A stretch of DNA of 64,000 nt from Lithospermum erythrorhizon (GCA_019722365.1 JADFUC010001625.1:1-64000); one strand, 5' to 3'. Shown: positions 24,020-37,199, counted from the stretch's first letter. Notes: a model not told the origin generated them from the sequence alone. A program made the numbers and translations.

Positions 24020-24235
24020 CTCGGCGAGGCTGAATTAGTAAAAGAAGCTAGAGTGTTAAGTACCATCGCCCACTCTATATTAAATGGGTGTGAGTTCGAG
24101 CTACCATCAAAATGAAACATATTGAAGTGGTTAAAGAGAGCTTCTCTTTCACGATTAATTGAGATCACGTCTACTTGATTAACTTTCATAAGCAGTATCC
24201 CGATGCAGGGGGCTCGAAGGATTTCACACTTTTTT
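24020..24235 (+). mobile_element. tRNA-derived SINE with 17-bp target-site duplication
   Basis: A 216-bp insert flanked by a perfect 17-bp direct repeat, AATGAATTCGAGTTTGA, at 24003-24019 and 24236-24252. It carries a pol III A-box-like sequence, AGCTAGAGTGTTAAG (24046-24060), and a B-box-like sequence, GAGTTCGAGCTAC (24092-24104), at normal spacing, and ends in six T (24230-24235). Long perfect duplications, A and B boxes and a short T tail fit plant SINEs of the Au-like kind; the family is inferred. The perfect flanks suggest a comparatively young insertion. A 77-codon minus-strand frame over it is not a gene. Confidence 0.85.
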
Positions 24236-24274
24236 AATGAATTCGAGTTTGAATTAAAGCACCACTTCTTTTAA

Positions 24275-24456
24275 TACTCCTCCATCCCAAAATGTATGGG
24301 ATATTTTCCCAAAATAGCAATCCCATAAGTGGTTCTCATTTTGACCAAATAGTAAGTAATTATTGGAGGAAAAATCTTAATTGTGAGAGGAATTCAAATT
24401 TGCATAAAACTTTGTGTAGGTCAAAATGTCCCAAACAAATTGGGATTGAGGGAGTA
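24275..24456. mobile_element. Stowaway-like MITE 3
   Basis: 182 bp with TA ends and inverted termini: TACTCCTCCATCCCAAAAT on the left and, reversed, TACTCCCTCAATCCCAATTT on the right. This is the classic Stowaway end CTCCCTCNRTCCCA. It lies only 22 bp from the SINE target duplication. Confidence 0.85.
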
Positions 24457-27400
24457 ACATATTTTATCTATTTAAGTACATTTCTTAACAAGAATTAATT
24501 ATAATTTCACTCAATTATTTTAATTGAAATTTTTTGTTTTTAAGTGTTACCCTTTGACTCTCTATTTTATTTATATTTAATTAATATACATTTAAATCAT
24601 TTAAATAGACTTTCAAAATATATTCATAATTTTTAATTTATTAAGGTATTATTTTTATTATATAACAAAAATCAACTCACGATTAAAATTTGACAAGAAA
24701 AAATGAAAATGTCAGTAATTATAGGTTATTTAGTTCCCAGTTTGCAATTTCTTTTAAAAATTAAAGGAATCATGGTTTTGGGAATTGAAATAAATTGATG
24801 AACAATCCTAATACATTTTTTAATTAATTGATATTTTTATAAATTACTTTCTCCTTAAGATATTCTCCCGTTTTACGAATATTGTATTTCTCAAAACTTG
24901 TGTCATTTAATCAAATTTTATATGAATCTTATTAAATAAGTCTTTAACTAGCATTAAAGCAAAATCTATTAATTTAAAAAAAAAATTAAAGCTGAACGAC
25001 TTCTTATTTATTCACCTATTGTGCACATAATGTCTATTGGGCACATAAAGCTTCAAATCAATCTCTTTCTCCTACTAGTCACTTTGTCGGCGAGAAAGGT
25101 AGTGTCGGCACCGACGAGGAGGTTTTACCATATTTATTCAAGCCACAATAAACCAAAATTATTCCAGACATATTTTCTTTCTCATATTGGAATTTCGAAA
25201 TCTCATTTTCTTGTTTTCCAGACTATTGATTCTATGCGGTTGAATGTGGATTTTCATGTTAATAAGTAAGCGTATAAAATACGTATAATATCCATACGTG
25301 CATATTTTAGGAAAAAAATATGTATTAATGTACCTAAAGCAAAGATATTTAAAAAAAACTCGTATTTTTTAATTTAGCAATATAATATTGGTACATATGT
25401 AATTTTGAAAAAAACTCTTATTAACATACTTGAATTAAGGATACAGAAAAATATCTTTTTAAATATATCAGTACAAAAAGCGTTATGAAGACCGAAAGAT
25501 AAAAAACATTAAAAGAAGTATAAAAGTTATTATTAACACGATTTTCAAACCCATAGTTGTACCTATGTTTTTGCTTTTACTAATAACTTGTACTTTTTGT
25601 TTGGTTTTTACTAAAATGTACATTATTATATCTCGAAACCTACAGCACCTCCCCCATCAACAATGATATGTAATTAGTTTGTTTTTATAATTTATTAGAA
25701 TAATTTTCAACGCCCCTTCCCCTATATAAGAATTGAATCTAAAATGTCAGAAATACTTAATTGTTAATTCAATCACAAGATCAATCGATGTTATCATGTA
25801 TGATTAGTTTTATCACATAATATTCATTTTTTAAGCTATATATAATGATTAGTTTTATCACATAATATTCATTTTTTAAGCTATATATTTGTTGAATAAC
25901 TTTTACAAAAAACCAAATATATTACTATTTCATTAGAATTATGTGATCAATATTGATTTATTAATTAAAATCAGATGATGAATGTACAAATATATGTAAA
26001 ATACTTCAATTTTTTTTTTCTGTATTTTTGATATTATATTTTTAAAAGTAATAAGTTTTATACTCGTAAGAAACGCGTTTCACACGATTTTTTTTCCATT
26101 AATACTTTGCGTATTTTTCACGTAATTGCACATATAAATGACCAAATTATACTCGTACGTATATATAGACGTTTTTTTACCATCCCGTATTTTACTAAGA
26201 TGCGACTGGATAATTTGCCCTATAGTCTATAGCCTTTCTGGTGCGGAACTAGACCGTTCAAGATGGTGGTTCGAAATATATATTAAATTTTTTTGAACTA
26301 TCTATGTACTTTTAATAAAGTATTTCCTACAAATTTTACAATAGGAGATGAGAAAATTTTCTAAAACAAGTAAATATTGTCACAAATTTTCCCTAAAAAT
26401 GTGAGTAAATTGTGAATAGAGTGGTTAATATTCTTACCGTATTCTTATTAGATGATAAAAAAGATATGGTTGTTATAAAAATATGAACCCTAGATCTTGA
26501 AAACACATAGTAACATACCTATCAATTGATCTATCTATATTTTTTGTGGTTTGATTGAACCACTTTGCACTAATGCGGGTCCGCCCCTGTAGCCTCTTAT
26601 AAATTTTTAAAAAACCACGTACTTCCATATGAATTTTAAAGTATACAATTCTCTCTTATAAACTTGAAAATATTGCATCGCACCTCTTGGTATTAACTTT
26701 TATGGTAAAGTTAATAAATAGTGTAGTTCATTTGCCTAAAGAGCAAGTACGATTGATTTTAGTTTCTTAAAGTCTTTATTGAATGTCAGATATCATATAA
26801 TATCCAAAATTATTTTAGTTTATCTTTTTTACCATGATACATTTTAATTATATTATTATAAATTACAAACTTAATAAGATGAAATATTTTTAATAAAGTA
26901 ATTATACCATCTCTAACTATAAACAAATCTAATTTTATCATGAGAAAAGCTTCACACTAAAAAATGAAAATAACAATTAAAATGAATTGGATTCAATATA
27001 TAACTTCATAGAATTAAATGAAATATATTTTTTTAATCACTGATAGATTATTCTCTCAAGTTTGGTATACAAACTATCATAGAATCAAGCAGATTGGAGA
27101 ATGGGGAGCTGTCTTACGGAGTTACGGGAAGGATCTCAGAGAAACTGGAAGATTGTTTGGTTACCAACCAGTGTAGGATGCTTTTTTTTTAAATTTAAAA
27201 GATATTGTCATTAACACTTTTAATTCAGTACCATGTAATAGCCTTGAAGGCTGCAAATATTAATCTTTTTATTAACTTTGAGCAAGAGTAGTTCATACAT
27301 TATTTAATTAATTATTTTAATGATTGTATTTATTTTAGTATGTTGTATAATATCGATCTTATTATGCATTATGTTCATTATTAATATTTTTTAGTTACAT

Positions 27401-29170
27401 ATTATTTTACATTATAGTAAAATTGTAGTATTTTATAAATATACTACCTCATGATTCATTCATAATTAATCTTGTTAAATTATATAATTTTTTTTAATAA
27501 AATCATACTTATTTTTAACATTAATATTAACTTTAATACCAAAGTTAATATCAAGGAGTATGGTGCAACATTTTCAATTTATACCTAGTCACTGGGTATT
27601 GTCCACTTTCAATTTTATATAAAAATATGATGCTCAATTTAATGCTTATAAAGGGTACAGTACAAATTACCCTATAAAATGTAGCCTTGTATTACATAGA
27701 TTGAGTAGGTTCACTTTGTTTCCAACAAATTTAAAGCTCTAATAAATTTTTATTGCTTTCAATATACCATGAAGATTATCTAGTTTAATTTTCATCTATA
27801 CAAATTATCAATTTTGTATTCTTGATTGGTATAGATGTAGATTTGAATCAAAATGACAATGTTAATAGTAAAATATATTAATAGTAATATTATTTATTTG
27901 GTGTATTTTTCACAATACATTACACAATACATAAAATAATGGAATTCAAGATATAAGTTGTCAACCAATAAAATTTACTAAACAATTCATGGAGGAAATA
28001 ATACTAAATTAATCAATACTCATCATATTTTAAGTGAATTGCTTCAATATCACATTATAAATTGCACTATTTAAGATATATATAATAGATAAAGATATTA
28101 TATTCATGTAATTTTTCATAATATTGTTAAAAGCTTCAGTTGAGAAGGCAAAAATGTCGAAATTAAAATAAATTTGAGAGAGTTTGTTGTACAGCATATG
28201 GGCATGCATCCATAAACTGCATCAACGATTCAGTTTTATATTCAGCACTACGTTTGTCATTGCATAATTTATTAAAATGGTATTTGTTCTAGTAAAGGGA
28301 GCTAGCTAGGTAGGGGACATTCGCACATTTTGCTAATAACAATTTCAATATGAAGAAATTTAGCAGCATACATGATATCTGACACCACTTATGGATGGAA
28401 GTGGGAATTTGAGAACAATAATATAGATGGGAATCATTTGATGGGTTGGATACATGTGGGAGTGTTCTTAGAAACTGATGTAGTGGGAAGCTACGGATAC
28501 AAATATTATGGTCATTGATTCCAATGAATATCGATGATAGTGTCCCTTCAAAACATTCGCTGATTCATCTTGTGAATATCGAAATTTAAGGCTTCAAAAT
28601 TATGTCTCGTTTCATACAAATGTGCAAGAAGTTTGGTAGAGAACTACTGAACATTTCTTGTATTTTTTCTCAATCAATATATCATTATAATTAAATAAAA
28701 GAGCACTCTTACTGGAACAATAACTATCTTTTAGGAATGAAGGGAGTACAAAATAAGAATCACTCATCTAAACAACATCCTTTCATCTTTCACAATAAAA
28801 AGACTGTTTGTGCAACAATTATGTAACTCCAGGAATTGTTAGTGTATCAATGCAAACTTTAGGGACTAAATTTTAACTTTTAAGAAACTTTCGAAATCAT
28901 TTGTACAATTATTTCTAACTTGAAATACTACCTAAGGTAAATATTCTAACAGAAAAATAAAAGCATAATACTATTAAATAACTAATAAAATTAATTATAA
29001 TTACATCATTCTCCTCAAGTTTGAGAGAATTCGTCCTCCAATTATGATTGGTTCTTCAATTTAGAGTTCATCGCCATTCTATCAAAAGTTGCAAGACGGT
29101 TCGACATTCCGCAATATTTCCTGCCGACGATGTACACGACAATAACAACCCTTTACAAATTTCATATATA
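24457..29170. other. AT-rich intergenic DNA, 4.7 kb
   Basis: No gene, RNA or named transposon recognised apart from the 45-bp duplication. A forward 82-codon frame at 25021-25269 is not convincing. TTTAGGAATGAAGGGAGTA near 28731 looks like one isolated Stowaway terminus. Confidence 0.4.
25800..25889 (+). repeat. Perfect 45-bp tandem duplication
   Basis: Two head-to-tail copies of a 45-bp unit beginning ATGATTAGTTTTATCACA and ending in CTATATATA. The copies are essentially identical, unlike the other, diverged repeats here, so the event is recent. Confidence 0.9.
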
Positions 29171-29175
29171 ATTTC

Positions 29176-29869
29176 TGTGAGAAAAAGTTGTGTTATAATC
29201 GAAGGCAATTGATATGTGATAAAGCACAAAAATAAAAGAATAGTAAATTGTTGAAAATCATGCTGAAGGACCTAGCTGACGAAGTCTCCGTTTTCAAGTC
29301 CATTCCTGGGCGAAAAGACCCGAATGACTTAAGCCTCCTGCTTACACCGCTTCCTTCGAGGTCCAAATGAAAATTTGTAATGAAGTATCGTGGACTCAAC
29401 TGAGTTAAGTCCGCTTCAAGTCCCATTCAAGACGACATTTTCGCAAATAGCTTGCTGCTTGAAAATATGAAAGATGCTATTCATGTCTCAAGGACGCGAC
29501 TCAAACAAAGTTTATGGACATTTTCTATGATGACAACTCATATTTATGGGTAAGTGGACATGATTCAACTGATGCAACTATTCTATTAATAGTCAAGAGG
29601 TTTTGTGCAATTAAAGCAGAAAGTGTTTAAGAGTTATTTCAACACTTTAGAAAACTGAGAAATTCCATTTTCATTTTCTCTCTCTTTAAAACTCATCAAG
29701 ATATCTCCATTTATATAGTATCTTTAGCTTTCTTAGTGTATATATTTGAGTATTGTATTTAGAAAAATATTAGTTTTGGATTCAAGGCCAGAAGGTAGTA
29801 GTCAGCTTGTTTATCATTATATTAAAACTAAAAGAGTTGATCTTTGTGAAATATAGTTTATTTCCTTCA
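29176..29869 (+). repeat. 5' LTR of the copia element
   Basis: Starts TGTGAGAAAAAGTTGTGTTA and ends TTTCCTTCA. It shares long blocks with 34051-34747, such as CTATTCTATTAATAGT, GTGTTTAAGAGTTATTTCAA and TTGTTTATCATTATA. The two LTRs differ by many substitutions and small indels, so insertion was not recent. Confidence 0.85.
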
Positions 29870-29939
29870 ATCTAAATAAGGCCAACTCGTCATAGCCTGG
29901 CGAGAGACACGAAGAGGTTCTAAATGACCTGAGTCAAAT

Positions 29940-30720
29940 GTGCCCAACAACCCATTTACAAGTCTGATAAGTCTGATGGTTCCAACTACTCGAGATGGCA
30001 AGACCGTATTTAAAGGGTTTCGACATTATTGAATGTATTCTCATCTTCCTGGATGGATCTCTCCACCATTGGATACCACCGCAAGCGCAAATAAACAAAG
30101 AGGAGTGGAGACTCTGCAAAAGGAGAAAAGGATGTATCATTAATGCTGGGTAGGGTACATTCTCAACACACTCGCACAAAAAGTCAGATACATCATTCCC
30201 TTCTCACTCACCGCAAAAAGAGGTATGGAATGCTTTTAAATAAAAGTATAAAACATGTTAAGATTGGTACCGATAGATTCGCATCAAATACTTTGAATTT
30301 AAATTTGATGAAAGTTTGATGGTTAGGACCAAGCTAGACTCAAAATCTTTGTCTCCCCCAAGAGCAATCGTGAGCGATTCCTCAAAGCTATACGTGATTG
30401 AGAAATTCTTGCTAAACTCCGACCTCTCGAAGGAATATAGAAAGAAGATGTTTCATCTAAGGAAGTCTTCTTATGATGACTTCAATAGAATAAATTAGAA
30501 GCGTGAAATCGCCTAAAGAGACGTAGATACGAATGAATTGGTTAACAGTTCATCATGTTTCTGTAGAAAGTTCCTGGGAACTCTACCACTTCAAGGCCCT
30601 ATGGCAAAGAAGAGAAAAATGTTCAATATGAATAAGAAATCTTCTGAATTGCTATGATCTTGTTTTGTTTCATTGAAAACCCGCCATTACACGAGAGAAT
30701 GCGCATTCGCAACACTAATC
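29940..30720 (+). pseudogene. copia gag remnant with zinc knuckle
   Basis: Near the start, SDGSNYSRWQDR (about 29970-30005) matches the conserved copia gag block K(F/L)(D/N)GSN(F/Y)xxW. VWNAFK lies near 30225 and a 60-codon open piece (30316-30498) resembles the segment before the CCHC knuckle (VIEKFLLNSDLSKEY). The knuckle itself reads CFVSLKTRHYTREC at 30661-30702, which keeps the C-X2-x-X4-H-X4-C spacing but has serine in place of the second cysteine. Several stops and frame changes interrupt the protein. This is gag of the surrounding element. Confidence 0.8.
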
Positions 30721-30768
30721 TATCGAACAAAATATTTTGATTTCTATAATTATGTCCGTTGCGACAAT

Positions 30769-31621
30769 TGTTGTAACAATTCATTTACTAGTTATAGTCA
30801 AATGTGATTACTCAAACTAAGTGTCAAATAGTAATTGTTAATTACTAGAATCGGGAACTCATGATATCGTGGTTAGCTTCGCATCGCTAGATCCCCATGC
30901 ATAGTCGGCGTACACTATAATTATATTATTATGCGAATTCACATTATCGGAGCCTTAAGGTCACACACACAATGACGCTGAGTCATATTCCATGTATGGA
31001 ACTAAATCAATGCATTGTTAATACGAGTTGATCGAATCAACGAGATTAATTTAATCGAGTATTTTATATCAACAAAGTAATTGATACAAAATTGATAAAC
31101 GAACAATTAATTGTTAGTTCAATTGAAGGTTTAACGTAGAAACTCATTATTAACTTGTTAAGTTAGTTAACGACTCAATAAGTTAGCTTAACGGCTTAAC
31201 GAGTCGAGCTATTCGGGCGAAACTTAAAATGGGGTATTTAAAGGAAAAGATGAAATGAAAAACCTAAGTTTCATTTCATCCTTTCCCCTTCCTCAAAGCC
31301 GCCGCCTTCCCCTTTTTCTCTCAAGTTTTGAGTCAAGTTTGACTCAAAACTTTTCATCCAATAGTTATTTGATTCTAGCAAGTCCACCTAGATTCTCCTC
31401 TCGTGGACTAACCGGAGGCATCACATTTGAGACGCTAAGGAACGGAAGTAGGACTCGAGGGGAAAATTGAAATTATCCGCCGATTGAATTTCAGAAGTCC
31501 TCCATTTATTCATAATGTATAATTATGTCATAGAATGTATTTGAATAGCTTTATACACTTATACGTTCTTGGTTGCTTTTTATTATAATTTATATTATGA
31601 ATAAACTGCATAATTCCAACA
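30769..31621. mobile_element. Possible solo LTR inserted between gag and pol
   Basis: About 850 bp that interrupts the copia internal region. It begins TGTTGTAACAAT and ends ATAATTCCAACA, so the ends mirror each other (TGTTG...CAACA), as in copia LTRs. It contains a TATA-like GGGTATTTAAAGG at about 31232 followed by a pyrimidine-rich leader, which fits an LTR promoter. No convincing target-site duplication was found. The alternative is that it is a degraded noncoding part of the host element. Confidence 0.4.
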
Positions 31622-32010
31622 TAATCGTGGAAACGTAAGGTGTGAATCGGCGAATGTAGCTAACATGCTTAATGTATGATACTCAACAAGAGTAATGTCA
31701 GTTTTAACAACGATGGAGCAAAGCGTCTCAAAAACAGTAGCGGACGCGGTTCACCTCGGAAAGGAGTGGTCTTTATTTATGGGCTACTATCTTAGAACAA
31801 TTTAATTTCACAAACTACTGTAAGAATATTTTAAGTAATTTAGGATATTCAAGCTTCAATTTGTGTAAATGAAAGCGATATTGCTTATCATGTATTCCTT
31901 ATCTTTACATGTTAGATTGTATGTTAATCATGTTTATATTAATCTTTAAGTTTTGATTTATGTTATTTTATATGTTATTTGGTTGTTTGAATTTTATGTT
32001 TAAACATGAT
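31622..32010. other. Internal copia DNA without recognisable domain
   Basis: Lies between the insert and the integrase tail; translates into short pieces only. Protease and the integrase core expected here were not seen. Confidence 0.4.
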
Positions 32011-32019
32011 CATATAAAG

Positions 32020-33480
32020 TGTCAAGGCTCAATGGATTTATAAATATGAAATTTTGTGTTAAAATAAATGTCTAAAAGCCATATAAGAAAGTTGGAGAGA
32101 AACACATAACTTTTGAAATTGGTTAATTGTTTACATTTGTGAATCGAATGGGGATCTTATTAGAGATAGTAACAATAAGCAAACTGATTTAGCAATGATT
32201 TCAAGGACAAGCTCTTTTCGATGCCTTATCAGCGATCTACAAGAGAATACCTTCTAAGAAGTTTAAGACTTCACCATACGACCATGGAATGGAAGGAAAT
32301 TCAAATATTGATTATTTAAAAAGGTGCAAGTAATATTACAAGATTCCTCGATTCCAACAAAAGGATTGGACCTGTAGGATAAAGAAGGTTGGTTGGCATG
32401 TTTCAAATTCAAAGGCTTATAGACTATCGAGATTAGAGAGTAACAGTGGCCTATTGAGTCTATTCAAGTTGAGTTCTTTCGAGAACAAGTTTTGTTAGAT
32501 GACCCCATCATTTCCAAGTGGAAATGATGTAAACGAATCTAAAGAATGAAAATTAGAAACTAAAGAAATTTTGTTTCACCATGACTAAGAATAAAGGCAA
32601 GGCTGGGAAAACACCGAGTTCGTGATTTTGTTACTCCATCATGTCAAATGGATATAATTGAGCGAGGAAGCTCATATGGAGCAACCCCTGTTGCTTTATA
32701 TTTAAAATGGTGTATAAGTTTAGAACTTTAAAGTCCTTGTATGGACTAAACACTCCAAAGAAATGGAACCGAAAAATTTGATAATTTTCGATAACTCCAT
32801 AATGGTTTCAAAACACACAATAGTGTTGTGTATTACAAAACAAAATTGTATGGGTAGAGCCATTACCCAATTAGACTATGCTAAATGATGTGAGCTCCAC
32901 CCATGCAACACATTATAATCGGACCGATATAAAGATACGCAAAGGAATAAGTTGTCAAAATACACTCGCTTGTCCGTTGAAGAACATTGGAAGATTATCA
33001 AGGAGTACTTGTTATTCTAAGAAAATAAGTGACTATAGTCTAGCGTATACGACTTTCTAGTAGTATTAGAAAGATATTATGACGAGTCAAGGACACTAAC
33101 GATGATTGTAAAAGCTCTACCTCTACGATGGATTTTTACAATAGCGCGAAAGTGATAAGAAGCAAACTTACATAGCACATTCTACCATGGAGTAAAAGTG
33201 TATAGCTCTTTGTGCAAAGACGCAAAGAAGTAGAATGGTTAAGGGAATTCCTATGTGAATATGATTTGTACAACCGATATTGTTACTTTGCTTCGATAGT
33301 AGCTGCCTTGTCTCGCTTATGGTGATGTCTATAATGGAAAGTCTAGACATATAAGAAACTTGAGGACATACTTATTGAGAGATGATAACAAATGGGCGAT
33401 CACATTAACTTTTGTAAAGTCCGATAAATCTAAGTTGCACTGGGCTTAACGATACCTCTCCAAAGAGTTAACAAAAAAAT
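32020..33480 (+). pseudogene. copia pol remnant: integrase tail, RT end, RNase H
   Basis: At 32240-32310 the piece IPSKKFKTSPYDHGMEGN corresponds to the integrase C-terminal signature of copia (RxPSKxxxxTPYExWxGxKP). At 32705-32770, FRTLKSLYGLNTPKKWNRK matches the RT block KSLYGLKQAPRxWN. From about 32840 the RNase H region follows: KLSKYTRLSVEEHWKIIKEYL (first 20 residues typical), then RKEVEWLREFL near 33220 and YNGKSRHI-like sequence near 33330. Most of RT between these blocks is absent, so it was deleted. Stops and frameshifts are frequent. The 60-codon open segment at 32878-33060 is one surviving piece. Confidence 0.8.
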
Positions 33481-34050
33481 ATGTAAATGGTAATGGGTCT
33501 AAAAGAATAGATTGGCACCGTGGAGGAAACCAAATAATTGCTTGGAAGATCGACTACGAGAACCTCACTGGTAATAACAAGTCACTAGTTATGCTGTGAC
33601 GCCAGCTTAACTGGGCCATTAAGTTTGAAACTCTACGCTACTGGCCAGAATTGAGATTTATATCTATGATCTTTACCTCTGAGCACAGTTTGAAAAACTA
33701 ATCGTCATCAACGTTACCGATGAATGCATCTAAACTAATCGATTTAGCCGACTCACCTCAAACATAAGGCCGCCTTCGATTAGTAGAGAGTGCTCTAGCC
33801 ATAAATGTTTAACTAACTTCACAAGATAATGGCCTTTAAAAGTGCATGCAAACTGCATTTTGAGAATATAATGTATATGGGGTGTCCGATGCCTGCCTTC
33901 AGATATAGGAGTTGAATGCCCACTCTTTAAGATGCATTTTACTGTCAAGATTCGACGTGTTTAGACCATGTAGAAGGGCCCAATGTCTTAACATCCCATA
34001 CTTATGCCTTGCCTACTTGGTGAGAGGAATGTAACACAAACTTTTGGAAT

Positions 34051-34747
34051 TGTTAGAAAAGTTGTGTTATATCGACATAATTACTATACGATGAAGTACA
34101 AACGTTAATAACATATCAAGTTAAAATCGAGAGAAAGGGACATAGCGAAACTTAAGTCCTATTTCAAGCCTTCCTGGGCTGAAGTGGACTCACAGCGGGA
34201 CTTTAAGTCCCCTTACACCGCTTTCATTTCGTCCAAAGGAATCTACACGAAGATGGACGTGAATCCGAGTTAAGTCCTCGCTTCAAGTCCTTGCCCGACG
34301 ATTTTCAGTAATTTTCATGCTATTAAAAATACGGTAAAGGTGTTATTCATGTTCCTCAAGGATTGCAACTTAAAAAACGTTTATGTGGACATTTCCTATG
34401 ATGACAATTCATATTTATAGTATATTTATGATTCAATATAAACTATTCTATTAATAGTTGAAGAGATTTTGGCGCAATTAAAAAGAGAGTGTTTAAGAGT
34501 TATTTCAACACTTAAAATTCCGGTAAATTCTATTTCATTTTTACCTCAAACTCATATCAAGCATATCCGCTCCATTTATATACACTTCCTACTGGTTTTA
34601 TCCACCAATACAACTTTCATAGATATTTCAAAAAGATCGTATTTAAAATATTAATTGATCTGCCGCTCAGTAAGAAGCTCAGTTGTTTATCATTATACTA
34701 GAACTAGTAAGAAAGTAATTTTGTGAAATAATACCTTATTTCCTCCA
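34051..34747 (+). repeat. 3' LTR of the copia element
   Basis: Starts TGTTAGAAAAGTTGTGTTAT and ends TTTCCTCCA; partner of 29176-29869. Confidence 0.85.
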
Positions 34748-34752
34748 ATCTC

Positions 34753-36090
34753 TCTCCTCCCAATGTTCAGATCTTATTAATAGCAGTCAATAGGTCTCAG
34801 ATTACTGGCCCATCGTCATTACTTAATTTCTCAATATATCAAACGCTTCAGACACTACTCTAAATTACCATTAAAGTACCAGAATTCCATCGAAAAACCG
34901 ATCGAACGTGAAATCTAAAGGAAAATCGAGCATCATGCCCTCTTTCGTTAACATGAAATCCTTCCAAATTTACTTCGATCACCTGCAACTCACAGTAATT
35001 TCTAAATCCATCTCGCTACTTTTGAACTATTAAGAACCAATGGAAACCTGTGACCAATTATCCCATTAAAAATCGATAATTAGCTCACAAGCTTTTACGT
35101 GTTCTAGGGAAGATCAAAGGTAGAATCGTATCAAATTTCAATTTTGTAATTATTATTCCAACAATTAGGTTCTTCGAAAATTCAAAAAAACTGCCCTAGT
35201 GATCATCGGCTCCATTGTCACTAGTTCAATTAAGTCCACTTATTTCTTGTTCAAGCTACTATTCATATTCACATATATGTGAGCCAAATCAATGAATAGA
35301 TGCACTAGTGGTATAACTTAAACAATTAAGCTTTGTATAACATTGTTGTTATATTCACCAAGAGAATTCTCTTTCTATTTCTCAAGTATCACTCACACTC
35401 CCTTTCTGCTTGATCTAGAAATGAGTGAAATATGTACACATCCTAAGTTTTTGTTCTTCGTGTACTTTGATCTCTACTAATTATGTTATCACAGAACTAA
35501 GTAGACATTGTTCCATAAATCAGAAAAATTAATTACAAATTAGCTAGATTAATTATTATATTTTCGAAAATGTTAACGATTAATAAAATTAAATTATTCA
35601 ATTAACATATCTTAGATATTTGAATTCAAAATTATCTAATTACAATTAAACATATAATTTTTGAATAACACACATAAACTAATTTCATGCATTTAATTAT
35701 ATGATTAAAAAATTTGTATAGTCTCTACGATACATCAAGAGGTTTCTGATCAAAAAATAACGGGTCAAATTGTTATTAGATCTCGATCCCAAGAACCCAT
35801 GGGTTTCTAAAAATAATAATTGATTCAGAAATGTACCTTCTCCGAGGTTTCAGTAAAATGAATAATCAACGTAGATTGTCTCTAAGAATGACCACACCAA
35901 CGTCTGAATCCGAGCTTTTCCGTACATTTTAGTAAAACGCTTTAAAGTATAACAAGAAACACGTGGAGAAAAAAATTAATGTGATTCTCTATGTGCGCCA
36001 AAGTTCGAGCGTCAAAAGAAGAGTTTTTGGTTTTATCGACAGTCAAGTTGTATCACAAAACTTCTCAAAAGTGATAAAATCAATATTGAG
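34753..36090. other. Unassigned DNA between copia and gypsy blocks
   Basis: No gene seen. ATTATTATTCCAACA at about 35149-35163 looks like the end of a copia LTR (or, reversed, a TGTTGGAATAAT start) and may mark another LTR fragment whose other end I could not locate. Confidence 0.35.
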
Positions 36091-36585
36091 TGTTGCCTCA
36101 TTATGATAATCCCACTGCGAATGGGTTGTCGCAAGACCATCCAAAGCGAGATTGACCTCATCGTTAAACGGGCCGTACTAGCTACACCAATCAATAAATT
36201 GACAAGCATGTGAGATGCCTGCAGTGGCGAAGTCTTTGGCAAGAGCCGACGCCCAACTCGGTCTAAGGATGAGAGATCTATCTGTTAGCATATAACGGAT
36301 CAAAAGACCAATTAAAGAGATAATTATGAGGTGCATTGAAGATCAGAATTATCCAGGACCTTAATGAGCCGAAACAGTTACTACTTGATAGTAATTGAAG
36401 TAATCAAGGACTCAATAAGTAACGGTCCATACAAACTATATAAGGTAAACCTTGACACAAATAAAATATGTTCACAATGATCCCTCAAATTATCTTTACA
36501 GAAACTAAACTCTCTCGAGCCCCATCGACTGATCGCCGGAGCGCTCTCGACTGCAACCGGGTCTTTGGTTTGTAGATACTTTCAT
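36091..36585 (+). mobile_element. Gypsy LTR copy L1 (forward)
   Basis: Starts TGTTGCCTCATTATGATAATCCCAC, the same start seen reversed at 57600 and, diverged, at 50531 and 59945 (first 20 bases are the shared part). It contains CTATATAAGGTAAACC as the TATA region (about 36438) and an R/U5 block ending ATCGCCGGAGCG...TGCAACCG. It is followed by a leader shared with 51011-51080 and by gag, so it acts as a 5' LTR. Length is about 0.5 kb. Confidence 0.7.
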
Positions 36586-37199
36586 TTGGGACGAGGCTCA
36601 TCAAAGCACAACTTAGAGGACTTGTCATCCGGTGCACTACCAAAATCGAACTACAGTCATCATCGATTTAATTACATTGGAAACTTGCATTATGTTATCA
36701 CCCTCAGATTCGTAAAAGATGAACTCAAATGGACGATGACGCCTCAAGTGGAACGATGCCTGAACTCGATGAACTGGCCGGGCGGAATGAGGATGCTCTG
36801 GTCGAGTAACTACCCATGCACGCTCTATGTCGCAAGTGACACTGAAAGCGGGTAGTTCACACACTCCAATTAAAGACGGTGGCCGACATAAGTGACTCCG
36901 CTACGATAAATCGCCCATAGAAATACGGAAGATCCGAGGAAACCGATCCCTAATTGGGGAGAACCACCCAACTATATCGTCATCCCTCCGGAAGGAAAGG
37001 GAGGAGACCTACACCCATACTCCAATCGTATGGACAACGACCCTTCTCAAAGAAATAAGAATCCCAAGCTTTTTGTGGGTCTGAAACGGAGCCGGTGAAC
37101 TTGTCAGACAGGCAAATAGATGCCCTCACTGAGAAAGTTACTGCGCACACGTGAAGAGGAACTAATACGGAACCGGCTCGGCCGCTACCTTTTCCTGAG

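Larger units (their letters stand above)
29176..34747 (+). mobile_element. Ty1/copia retrotransposon, degraded, both LTRs present
   Basis: Two related LTRs of about 695 bp (29176-29869 and 34051-34747) enclose 4.2 kb with gag and pol remnants in copia order: gag, integrase, RT, RNase H. The flanks ATTTC (29171-29175) and ATCTC (34748-34752) differ by one base and are a plausible 5-bp target-site duplication. Most of protease, the integrase core and RT is missing, and a foreign LTR-like insert separates gag from pol. The element cannot move on its own. Confidence 0.85.

Noticed and set aside
23956..24189. 77-codon minus frame
   Set aside because: Lies across the SINE and its left flank, so it is not a protein gene.
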